Below are positions 15,778-23,468 of a stretch of 64,000 bases of DNA, in pieces. Position 1 is the stretch's first letter. Every line of letters starts with the position of its first letter. A model generated the notes under the pieces. That model did not search any database and had not been told where the DNA came from. It saw nothing but the letters and a program-made list of their open reading frames with translations. The position numbers were made by a program, and so were the translations under genes. The DNA comes from Xanthomonas melonis. Its GTDB lineage: Bacteria; Pseudomonadota; Gammaproteobacteria; Xanthomonadales; Xanthomonadaceae. The stretch is from NCBI RefSeq assembly GCF_020783655.1, contig NZ_JAJGQH010000007.1, forward strand, positions 62,001-126,000, in the 5' to 3' direction.

Positions 15778-18120
15778 ATGGCAACACGACGCAGTTTTCT
15801 CCAAGGCGCCATCGCCGCAGCATTGTTCGGAAGCGTGGGCCTGCCCGGCCTGGCCCGCGCGCGCGCCGGCAACTATGCACTGCCCGCCGATGCGCGCACT
15901 CGCGCCGATCTTACCCGGCATGTGGATGTCTTCATCGGTACCGGCGGTCACGGCCACACCTTCCCCGGTGCCACGCTGCCGTTCGGCATGGTGCAGCTGA
16001 GCCCGGATACCTATAACGCAGTGTGGGATGCGTGCTCGGGCTATCACGAATCCGATGGCTCGATCATGGGCTTCTCGCACACGCACCTGTCCGGCACCGG
16101 CATCGGCGACATGCTGGACTTCCTGCTGGTGCCCGCCACCGGCGAGGTCAAACTGGTGCCAGGCCCGCTGGACAACCCGGATGCGGGCTACCGCTCGCGC
16201 TTCGACCATGCGGACGAAGCCGCATCGCCCGGCTACTACCGAGTGCGGCTGAAAGACAGTGGCGTGCATGCCGAGCTCACCGCCACCGCGCGCGCCGGCC
16301 TGCACCGCTATCACTTCCCCAAGGGCAAGCCGGCACACGTGCTGCTGGACCTGTGCCATGGCATGCAGGACAAACCCGGCATCCCCACGCGCGTGAGCGA
16401 TGCGCAACTGCGCGTGGTCGACGCGCAGACCCTCACCGGCGGACGCCGCGTCCATCAATGGGCGAAGGGGCGTTACATCTATTTCGCCCTGCGGCTGTCG
16501 CGGCCGTTCGCCAGCGTGCAGTTGTACGACGAAGACCAGCCACTGCCCGCCGGCACCCACAGCCGCGACGGCACTCATCTCAAGGCCGCACTGCACTTCG
16601 CCGATGCGGCCGATGCGCCGTTGCTGATCAAGGTCGGCATCTCGGCCGTCAGCGCCGACAATGCATTGGCCAATCTCGATGCGGAGCTGCCGGACTTCGA
16701 CTTCGCACGCGTGCATGCGCAGGCGGTGGCGGCGTGGGAAAAGGAACTGGGCCGCGTGCGCATCGACAGCGACGACGACGCGCAACGGCGCATCTTCTAC
16801 ACCGGCCTGTATCACAGCCTGCTGGCGCCCACGCTGTTCTCCGACGTGGACAACCGCTACCGCGGCATGGACCTGCAGATCCACACCGCACCCAAGGGCT
16901 ATCACAACTACAGTACCTATTCGCTGTGGGACACCTATCGCGCGGCGCATCCGCTGCTTACCCTGGTGCAACCCGAACGCGTGCCCGACCTGATGCAATG
17001 CCTGGTGCGCGGGGCCAACGAATGCCCGGACGGCGTGGGCATCTGGCCGCTGCAGGGCGTGGAAACCGGCTGCATGATCGGCTACCACTCGGCCGTGGTG
17101 CTGGCCGAGGCGCATGCCAAGGGCTTTACCGGCATCGACTACGCCGCGGCATGGCCGGCGTATCGCAAACGCGCCATGCACGACACCACCCATGGCCTGG
17201 AGTATTACCGCACGCTCGGCTACATCCCCGCCGACAAGGTGGACGAAGCGGTCAGCCGCACACTGGAATACGCCTACGACGACTGGGCCTGCGCGCACCT
17301 GGCGCAGGCGGCCGGTGCCAGCGCAGATGCTCGCGCACTGCGCGAGCGCTCGCACAATTACCGTCATCTGTTCAATCGCGACAGCGGTTTCGTGCAGCCA
17401 CGGCTGGAAAACGGGAACTGGGCTGCTCCGTTCGATCCGCGTGGCATGGGCCACGGCAAGCGCTGGCGCGATTTCACCGAGTCCAATGCCTGGCAGGCCA
17501 CCTTCCTCAATCAGCACGATCTGTACGGTTACATGGACTTATATGGCGGCCGCGATGGCTTCGTGGCCAAGCTGGACGAGTTGTTTTCCACCAGCTCCGA
17601 ACTGCCCGCCGATGCGCCACCGGACATCGACGGCATGGTGGGCCAATACGCGCACGGCAACGAGCCCAGCCACCATGTGGCGTATCTGTTCGCCTATGCA
17701 GGCCAGCCGTACAAGACCCAGGCGATGGTGCGCCGCCTGCTGCGCGAGCAATACCACGATGCGCGCAACGGTCTTTCAGGCAACGAAGACTGTGGGCAGA
17801 TGAGCGCGTGGTTCGTGCTCAGCGCATTGGGGCTTTACGCAGTGGATCCGGTCAGCGGCAACTGGATCGTGGGCAGCCCGTTGTTCAAGCGCGCAGAGCT
17901 CGACGTCGGCAACGGCCGCACGCTGCGCATCGTGGCCAAGGACAACAACGCGCAGAACGTCTATGTGCAGTCGCTGGCGTTCAACGGAACACCGTTGACC
18001 CGTGCCTGGCTGCGCCACGCGGAACTGGCCGCAGGCGGTACGCTGGAATTGGCCATGGGCCCCAAGCCCAACCCGGCCTTCGGCGCCGCCGAGCAGGATC
18101 TGCCACCGTCGTTTGCGTGA
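15778..18120 (+). CDS. nixK: Tat-exported GH92 alpha-mannosidase (NixK position)
   Basis: The product is about 780 residues in family GH92, the calcium-dependent exo-alpha-mannosidases. MATRRSFLQGAIAAALFGS is a twin-arginine signal, which is why I start here; an ATG at 15757 is also in frame. Family signatures are DVFIGTGGHGHTFPGAT, FSHTHLSGTGIGDMLDFL, YNYSTYSLWDTYRAAHPL-type (HNYSTYSLWDTYRAAHPL) and the late GNEDCGQMSAWFVLSALG block bearing acidic catalytic/metal residues. In X. campestris NixK removes the alpha-1,3-mannose first, which is needed before the xylosidase and GH125 steps. Two back-to-back hairpins follow the stop. Confidence 0.92.
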   Translation: MATRRSFLQGAIAAALFGSVGLPGLARARAGNYALPADARTRADLTRHVDVFIGTGGHGHTFPGATLPFGMVQLSPDTYNAVWDACSGYHESDGSIMGFSHTHLSGTGIGDMLDFLLVPATGEVKLVPGPLDNPDAGYRSRFDHADEAASPGYYRVRLKDSGVHAELTATARAGLHRYHFPKGKPAHVLLDLCHGMQDKPGIPTRVSDAQLRVVDAQTLTGGRRVHQWAKGRYIYFALRLSRPFASVQLYDEDQPLPAGTHSRDGTHLKAALHFADAADAPLLIKVGISAVSADNALANLDAELPDFDFARVHAQAVAAWEKELGRVRIDSDDDAQRRIFYTGLYHSLLAPTLFSDVDNRYRGMDLQIHTAPKGYHNYSTYSLWDTYRAAHPLLTLVQPERVPDLMQCLVRGANECPDGVGIWPLQGVETGCMIGYHSAVVLAEAHAKGFTGIDYAAAWPAYRKRAMHDTTHGLEYYRTLGYIPADKVDEAVSRTLEYAYDDWACAHLAQAAGASADARALRERSHNYRHLFNRDSGFVQPRLENGNWAAPFDPRGMGHGKRWRDFTESNAWQATFLNQHDLYGYMDLYGGRDGFVAKLDELFSTSSELPADAPPDIDGMVGQYAHGNEPSHHVAYLFAYAGQPYKTQAMVRRLLREQYHDARNGLSGNEDCGQMSAWFVLSALGLYAVDPVSGNWIVGSPLFKRAELDVGNGRTLRIVAKDNNAQNVYVQSLAFNGTPLTRAWLRHAELAAGGTLELAMGPKPNPAFGAAEQDLPPSFA

Positions 18121-18124
18121 TGGC

Positions 18125-18173
18125 GCGCGCTTGCCGCAGATGGCAAGCGCGCTCCTGCTTCCGGCCGCAGGAG
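18125..18173 (+). terminator. Two adjacent hairpins after nixK
   Basis: GCGCGCTTGCC/GGCAAGCGCGC is an 11-bp perfect stem with a 6-base loop (18125-18152) that starts 5 bases past the nixK stop. CTCCTGC/GCAGGAG (18152-18173) is a second 7-bp perfect stem. No T-run is present, so this is a strong 3'-end structure and only a probable terminator. The rest of the gap up to nixL (18379) shows nothing else. Confidence 0.6.
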
Positions 18174-18378
18174 TGCTACCCTCCCTTCCCCCGCATGCAA
18201 GGAGCCTTTCTCCATCGTTCTCCCGCACGCGCGTCTGCGCCTACGCGGCAGGCCTGCCGCACCGTTTCGATCAGAGGCCAGCCCTCGACTCTTTCGCATG
18301 CGAGCGATCACGCCCGGGTACGGATGAGTGCCTGACGCAGTGATTCCCCCCTCGCCCTCCCCATCACCGAGATCGCCC

Positions 18379-20214
18379 ATGTTGCGCAACACCCTTGCAC
18401 CGTTGGTCCTGGCACTCGCACTTGCACTTCCCGCCGCTGCCGCCACTCCCGATTCCTGGCCCACCTTCGGCACGCAGGGCACGCAGTTCGTGCGCGACGG
18501 CAAGCCTTATCAGATCCTGTCCGGCGCCATCCACTTCCAGCGCATCCCGCGCGCCTACTGGAAGGATCGCCTGCAGAAGGCGCGCGCACTCGGCTTGAAC
18601 ACCATCGAAACCTATGTGTTCTGGAATCTGGTCGAACCGCAGCAGGGGAAGTTCGATTTTTCCGCCAACAACGACGTCGCCGCCTTCGTGCGCGAAGCCG
18701 CCGCGCAGGGCTTCAACGTGATCCTGCGCCCCGGCCCGTACGTTTGCGCCGAATGGGAGGCCGGTGGCTACCCTGCCTGGCTGTTCGGCAAGGACAATAT
18801 CCGCGTGCGCAGCCGCGACCCGCGCTTTCTGGCCGCCAGCCAGGCGTATCTGGATGCGGTGGCCCAGCAGGTGCGTCCGCTGCTCAATCACAACGGCGGG
18901 CCGATCATCGCCGTACAGGTGGAAAACGAATACGGCTCCTACGACGACGACCACGCCTACATGGCCGACAACCGCGCCATGTACGTCAAGGCCGGCTTCG
19001 ACAAGGCCTTGCTGTTCACGTCCGATGGCGCGGACATGCTGGCCAACGGCACCTTGCCCGACACCCTGGCAGTGGTGAATTTCGCGCCGGGTGAAGCCAA
19101 GAGCGCGTTCGAAAAACTCATCAAGTTCCGTCCCGAGCAGCCGCGCATGGTGGGCGAGTACTGGGCCGGCTGGTTCGATCATTGGGGCAAGGCGCATGCC
19201 GATACCGATGCCAGGCAACAGACCGAAGAGCTGGAATGGATCCTGCGCCAGGGCTATTCGGCCAACCTGTACATGTTCGTCGGCGGCACCAGCTTCGGCT
19301 TCATGAATGGCGCCAACTTCCAGGGCAATCCCAGCGATCATTACGCCCCGCAGACCACCAGCTACGACTACAACGCCATGCTGGACGAAGCCGGCCAGCC
19401 CACCCCCAAGTTCGCGATGATGCGCGATGCCATCGCCCGCGTCACCGGCGTGCAGCCGCCTGCGTTGCCCGCGCCGATCGCGATGACGGCATTGCCACAG
19501 ACGCCGCTGCGCGAATCGGCCTCGCTGTGGGACAACCTGCCCGCACCGATCGCCATCGACACCCCCAAGCCGATGGAGCACTTCGGCCAGGATTACGGCT
19601 ACATCCTCTACCGCACCACCATCACCGGCCCGCGCAAGGGCGCGCTGTACCTGGGCGATGTCCGCGACGTGGCGCGGGTGTATGTCGACCGGAAGCCGGC
19701 AGGTAGCGTCGAACGCCGGCTGCAGCAGGTCTCCACCACGGTGGACATCCCGGCAGGCGAACATACGCTGGATGTGCTGGTCGAGAACAGCGGCCGCGTC
19801 AACTACGGTACCCGCATGGCCGATGGCCGCGCCGGCCTCATCGACCCGGTCCTGCTGGACAACCAGCCGCTCACCGGCTGGCAGGCGTTCCCGCTGCCGA
19901 TGCGTTCGCCCGACAGCATCCGCGGCTGGACCCGCAAGGCCGTCGATGGCCCGGCGTTCCATCGCGGCACCCTGAAGGTCGGCACGCCCACCGACACCTT
20001 CCTGGACATGCGCGCCTTCGGCAAGGGCATCGCCTGGGCCAACGGCGTCAACCTGGGCCGCCACTGGAACATCGGCGCGCAGCGCGGGCTGTACTTCCCC
20101 GCACCGTTCCAGCGCAATGGCGACAACACGGTGGTGGTGTTCGATCTGGATACCGTGGCCGCGCCCAGCCTGTCCGGCGTCAAGCAACAGGTGTGGATCA
20201 AGCCGGCGGAGTGA
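18379..20214 (+). CDS. nixL: Exported GH35 beta-galactosidase (NixL position)
   Basis: The 611-residue GH35 enzyme has signal peptide MLRNTLAPLVLALALALPAA and a barrel with LSGAIHFQRIPRAYWKDRL, NTIETYVFWNLVEP and ILRPGPYVCAEWEAGGYPAW. The acid/base is Glu184 in VENEYGSYDDD and the nucleophile is Glu260 in VGEYWAGWFDHWG; C-terminal jelly-roll domains follow (LGRHWNIG near the end). It would release terminal beta-galactose, as in the Lewis-a-type antennae of plant complex N-glycans, or galactose from cell-wall polymers; which of these is not decidable here. It is the last gene of the eight-enzyme run. A 9-bp hairpin follows the stop. Confidence 0.9.
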   Translation: MLRNTLAPLVLALALALPAAAATPDSWPTFGTQGTQFVRDGKPYQILSGAIHFQRIPRAYWKDRLQKARALGLNTIETYVFWNLVEPQQGKFDFSANNDVAAFVREAAAQGFNVILRPGPYVCAEWEAGGYPAWLFGKDNIRVRSRDPRFLAASQAYLDAVAQQVRPLLNHNGGPIIAVQVENEYGSYDDDHAYMADNRAMYVKAGFDKALLFTSDGADMLANGTLPDTLAVVNFAPGEAKSAFEKLIKFRPEQPRMVGEYWAGWFDHWGKAHADTDARQQTEELEWILRQGYSANLYMFVGGTSFGFMNGANFQGNPSDHYAPQTTSYDYNAMLDEAGQPTPKFAMMRDAIARVTGVQPPALPAPIAMTALPQTPLRESASLWDNLPAPIAIDTPKPMEHFGQDYGYILYRTTITGPRKGALYLGDVRDVARVYVDRKPAGSVERRLQQVSTTVDIPAGEHTLDVLVENSGRVNYGTRMADGRAGLIDPVLLDNQPLTGWQAFPLPMRSPDSIRGWTRKAVDGPAFHRGTLKVGTPTDTFLDMRAFGKGIAWANGVNLGRHWNIGAQRGLYFPAPFQRNGDNTVVVFDLDTVAAPSLSGVKQQVWIKPAE

Positions 20215-20230
20215 GCGCGCAGTAGATTCC

Positions 20231-20256
20231 GTGCCGGCGCCCCTGGCCGCCGGCAC
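20231..20256 (+). terminator. Hairpin after nixL
   Basis: GTGCCGGCG pairs perfectly with CGCCGGCAC across an 8-base loop, 16 bases after the nixL stop. No T-run. It marks the probable end of the glycoside hydrolase run; the following 250 bp hold nothing I recognise. Confidence 0.55.
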
Positions 20257-20503
20257 CCTGCGCTCGTTGCACCAAGCCACACACGCGACATCGATGCAGC
20301 GGCATGCCACACGTCCGGGACCGCGCCGCGCCCTTCAGAGAGCGTGGCCGCTGCCGCTATCAGGACATCCGGTGCTGCCGCACCGTCCGCGACCGCCGAG
20401 GTATCGGGCGGAGCGGATTCCAGGCAAGATCACCGGCTGACTCCGTTACGGATGCGCTTGCTTGCGACGTAGACGGCTCGATTGCTGGTTCCAGGAGCGT
20501 TGC

Positions 20504-20704
20504 ATGTCCTCGTCCACCGTTACGCAAGAATCCGTTTCCGCCGATGCGGAGCACACCCAGCACGCCTTCGCCGAACAGGTCCACGGCAAGCCGATGGACA
20601 GCACCGAGGCGGCGCACAGGATGGCCTTCCTGTGCCAGACCGAATCGGCGAAGAAGCCGCAGACGCTGCTGCCGCCGCAGGTGCGCGACGACACCGCGGC
20701 CTGA
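20504..20704 (+). CDS. Small hypothetical protein (66 residues)
   Basis: I do not recognise this product. The ATG is preceded by AGGAG with eight bases between, a strong ribosome site that decides the start. The product is hydrophilic, starts MSSSTVTQESVSADAEH, has no signal peptide or membrane segment, and holds one cysteine. It faces the RebB gene and shares a convergent hairpin terminator with it. It could be an accessory of the R-body gene or a lone small cytoplasmic protein; no function is assigned. The good ribosome site and the terminator argue that it is real. Confidence 0.6.
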   Translation: MSSSTVTQESVSADAEHTQHAFAEQVHGKPMDSTEAAHRMAFLCQTESAKKPQTLLPPQVRDDTAA

Positions 20705-20722
20705 GCACTCCGAAGGCGCGAA

Positions 20723-20755
20723 CCACTGACGAGCGCCAGTTGCGATCGTCAGTGG
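20723..20755. terminator. Bidirectional hairpin between the 66-residue gene and rebB-like gene
   Basis: CCACTGACGA pairs perfectly with TCGTCAGTGG (10 bp, 13-base loop). It lies 18 bases after one stop and 13 bases beyond the other gene's stop on the opposite strand, the expected place for a shared terminator of convergent genes. No long T-run on either side. Confidence 0.65.
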
Positions 20756-20768
20756 CCGGCCAGCGTGC

Positions 20769-21089
20769 TCACTTGAACGCGTTGAGTACCGCGAGCAGGC
20801 TGGTCAGGTCATCGGCCACGCCAGTTTGCGCCACCTTTTCGGTCGCACCGGCAGCCGCCGTGGTCTCCACGCTATAGATCTGCATCACGCCATGGTTGGC
20901 CGCGGCCTGCGCCAGGGTGTTTTGCTGTTGCTGCACCGCGACGGCGTTCTGAAACAGTATGCCGGTCGAATGGGCCAGGCTCTGGTAGATCGAACCCAGC
21001 GCTATCGCAGGCGCTTCGCCCACGACCTTGACGTTGGACCGGGTGACGGCATCGGTGACCTGTTCATTGACTGCAGTTGGGAAGGCCAT
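20769..21089 (-). CDS. RebB-family R-body protein
   Basis: The 106-residue product starts MAFPTAVNEQVTDAVTRSNV, and the repeated VTDAVTxxNVKVxGEAPAxAxGxxYQ pattern is the RebB 'killing trait' signature. R-body proteins polymerise into coiled ribbons that can extend and pierce membranes, as in Caedibacter. The middle is Ala/Gln-rich (NAVAVQQQQNTLAQAAANHG), also typical. The start has AGGAG five bases before ATG. There is no rebA, rebC or rebD neighbour, so it is an orphan here; xanthomonads often carry scattered RebB paralogues of unknown role. A transcription-regulatory role or an R-body assembled with distant paralogues are both possible. Confidence 0.85.
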   Translation of the reverse strand: MAFPTAVNEQVTDAVTRSNVKVVGEAPAIALGSIYQSLAHSTGILFQNAVAVQQQQNTLAQAAANHGVMQIYSVETTAAAGATEKVAQTGVADDLTSLLAVLNAFK

Positions 21090-21424
21090 GTTCGGCTCCT
21101 GAGTGGACGGAATGCACGGCATGACGCGCACTGGCCGCCAACGGCATGTTCGTGGCGTCGCACGACTCGGACCAGGCGGCAGCGCACTGCGGTGCCCTTC
21201 CGATAGCGGCATCCAGGCCTACCGCTGAATCCGCGCCATGCAGCTTCGCAATGCACGTCGCAACACCGATGTGCCCAGGTAGCCAGCAAGAGCGGCCAGC
21301 ACAGCGACTGCGCAGCCACCAGACGGCGCGGCCGGAGCTCGGAATCGGCATGTATCACTCGTACACTGACGACTGCTCGCTACGTTCTTCCAGCCGTTCT
21401 GAATCCACACCGCACTGGAGCTCG
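21090..21424. other. Divergent intergenic region, rebB-like / sialidase-like
   Basis: No gene is visible. The region must hold the promoters of both divergent genes. The only recognisable element is the promoter-like motif at 21338-21368, directed towards the sialidase-like gene. Confidence 0.5.
21338..21368 (+). promoter_or_regulatory. Promoter-like motif, copy 2 (upstream of sialidase-like gene)
   Basis: CTCGGAATC-N11-CTCGTACACTG, with the same spacing as copies at 5221 and 51982. TACACT would act as the -10 box and TCGGAA is 17 bp upstream. The motif ends 56 bp before the start codon. Confidence 0.55.
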
Positions 21425-22501
21425 ATGTTTCCCATGCGCTTGCTGATCTACCTCATCGCCAGTCTTGCTGCCTGCGGCGTCCAGGCACGCCCTGCCGTGT
21501 CGACGGCGTCGCCGATCGTACTCAGTGAATTCATCGCCGACCCCGCCCCCACGCCGCAGGCGCACGCCTCCACCCTGCTGGAAACCCGCAATGGGCAGTT
21601 GCTGGCGGCCTGGTTCGGCGGTACGCGCGAAGGTGCGCCCGATGTCGGTATCTGGCTTGCGCGACGTGGCCCGCAGCAGTGGCAGACCCCACAGCGCATT
21701 GCCGATGGCGCGCATGCCGGCAGGCAAGGCGCCGCTGTGCCGGCGTGGAATCCGGTGCTGTTCCAATCGGCCACCGGGCCGGTACAGCTGTATTACAAGC
21801 TCGGCCCCACCCCACGGCAGTGGTGGGGGCTACGTCTTACCTCGGCCGACAACGGCGCGAGCTGGTCGGCACCGCAACGATTACCCGACGGCATTCTTGG
21901 GCCGATCAAGAACAAGCCGCTGCAGTTACCGAGCGGACGCATCCTGGCACCCAGCAGCAGCGAAGACCGCGGCTGGCGCGCGCATCTGGAATGGAGCGAT
22001 GACGACGGCGCGCACTGGCAGCGCAGCATGCCGCTCAACGACCCGGGCGTGATCGGCGCCATCCAGCCCAGCCTGCTGCTGCATGCCGACGGCCGCGTGC
22101 AGGCCTTGGGGCGCAGCCAGCAGAACCGGCTCTTCAGCACCTTCTCCGATGATGGCGGTCTGCACTGGCAACCGATGCAACTGCTCGATGTGCACAACCC
22201 CAATTCCGGTACCGACGCGGTGATGCTGCGCGACGGCCGCGCCTTGCTGGTCTACAACCCCGCCATCGCCGGCAAGGACTGGTGGGAGGGGCGTGGCACG
22301 CTGGCCGTTGCCGTCTCCGACGACGGCACCCATTGGCAACGCGTGCTGACGCTGGAGGACAGCGAAAAAGACGAGTTTTCCTATCCTGCGGTGATCCAGA
22401 CCCGCGACGGCCTGGTCCACATCAGCTACACCTGGAAGCGCCAGCGCATCAAGCACGTGGTACTCGACCCGACGCTGCTTGCGGGCCAAGGCGGCCTCTG
22501 A
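21425..22501 (+). CDS. Exported BNR/sialidase-like glycosidase
   Basis: The 358-residue product has an N-terminal hydrophobic signal (MRLLIYLIASLAACGVQA) and a six-bladed propeller of the BNR_2 type. Four Asp-box motifs are visible: SADNGASW, SDDDGAHW, SDDGGLHW and SDDGTHW. The block HASTLLETRNGQLLAAWFGG replaces the FRIP motif of classical sialidases, so sialic acid is not a safe substrate, and plants lack it in any case. A plant keto-sugar or another acidic sugar is possible; true specificity is unknown. It lies between nixL and the glycosylasparaginase pair and has its own promoter-like motif, so it may belong to the same carbohydrate programme. The start has GGAG nine bases upstream. Confidence 0.8.
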   Translation: MFPMRLLIYLIASLAACGVQARPAVSTASPIVLSEFIADPAPTPQAHASTLLETRNGQLLAAWFGGTREGAPDVGIWLARRGPQQWQTPQRIADGAHAGRQGAAVPAWNPVLFQSATGPVQLYYKLGPTPRQWWGLRLTSADNGASWSAPQRLPDGILGPIKNKPLQLPSGRILAPSSSEDRGWRAHLEWSDDDGAHWQRSMPLNDPGVIGAIQPSLLLHADGRVQALGRSQQNRLFSTFSDDGGLHWQPMQLLDVHNPNSGTDAVMLRDGRALLVYNPAIAGKDWWEGRGTLAVAVSDDGTHWQRVLTLEDSEKDEFSYPAVIQTRDGLVHISYTWKRQRIKHVVLDPTLLAGQGGL

Positions 22502-22636
22502 CAACCAGTCATCACGAGGCGATGTTCGGCGCCGGGGCGATCACGCGCGTTTTGAACCAACACTGCCACAGCATCACCACCCTCAGCGTCTCAATTGCGT
22601 TGCAGCCCCACGACCTCGTCGCCATCGATCACACAC

Positions 22637-22683
22637 GCCCTTCTCCCGCCTGCGGGAGAAGGTGCCCGAAGGGCGGATGAGGG
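22637..22683. repeat. REP-like hairpin after sialidase-like gene
   Basis: CCCTTCTCCCGC/GCGGGAGAAGG stem followed by TGCCCGAAGGGCGGATGAGGG, nearly identical to the copy at 15694 and the reverse complement of those at 10688. It sits between the convergent sialidase-like gene and cutC. Confidence 0.88.
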
Positions 22684-22721
22684 CCGCGCCGCACCGGGCG
22701 CAAGACAGCACCCCGGAACGC

Positions 22722-23468
22722 TCACCCCCCTGCAGCAGCCGACGCGCCCAACACGTCCACGATCCTACGCACCCGCTGCACGTCGGTGCGCTGGTAATCG
22801 CCGCCCAGGTCGCTGATGTAGGCATGCGGCGCAGGCACCTGCGCAGCCACCACCCCTCGTGCGGACGCATGGAATTCGCAGGCACCGGTGCGGGCGCGCA
22901 AGCTGGCGACATTGTGTTCGGAGACACCGGCACCCGGCATGATGCCGATACGGCCGGCGGCCTGCTGCACCAGCGCGGCGATGACGTCGGCACCCTCGAT
23001 GGCGCTGGCGCGCCCACCGGAGGTCAGCACACGCTCGCACCCCAGCGCGATCGCATCTTCCAGCACACGCGAGGGATCCGCACTGACGTCGATCGCACGA
23101 TGGAAGGTCACCCCCAGCGGGCCAGCCGCCTCGATCAGCACGCGCATCGTGTCCATGTCGACCTGGCCATGGCGATCCAGCGCACCCAGCACCACGCCAT
23201 CGCAGCCCAGCGCAACGCATTGCTGCACATCGCGGCGCATCGCCTCCACTTCATCGGCACTGAACACGAAGTCGCCCACGCGCGGGCGGATCAGCACATA
23301 CAGCGGAATCCGCAAGCGCGCGCGTACCACCGCCAGCGTGCCGAACGAGGGCGTCAGCCCGCCACCATCCAACCCGCCGCACAGCTCCACCCGCATCGCC
23401 CCGCCGTCCTGCGCGGCCACTGCCGATGCCACCGAATCGGCCGCAACTTCAAGACCCAATGCACTCAT
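22722..23468 (-). CDS. cutC: CutC family protein
   Basis: The 248-residue TIM-barrel protein has the CutC blocks VELCGGLDGGGLTPSFG, VLIRPRVGDFVFSADEVEAM, VTFHRAIDVSADP and VLTSGGRASAIEGA. It is annotated as copper homeostasis by old tradition, but the biochemical role is poorly settled and the fold looks enzymatic. The ATG overlaps the stop of the upstream glycosylasparaginase gene (ATGA), so the two are translationally coupled. That context suggests a role in handling the products of GlcNAc-Asn cleavage rather than copper; this is inference. Confidence 0.85.
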   Translation of the reverse strand: MSALGLEVAADSVASAVAAQDGGAMRVELCGGLDGGGLTPSFGTLAVVRARLRIPLYVLIRPRVGDFVFSADEVEAMRRDVQQCVALGCDGVVLGALDRHGQVDMDTMRVLIEAAGPLGVTFHRAIDVSADPSRVLEDAIALGCERVLTSGGRASAIEGADVIAALVQQAAGRIGIMPGAGVSEHNVASLRARTGACEFHASARGVVAAQVPAPHAYISDLGGDYQRTDVQRVRRIVDVLGASAAAGG

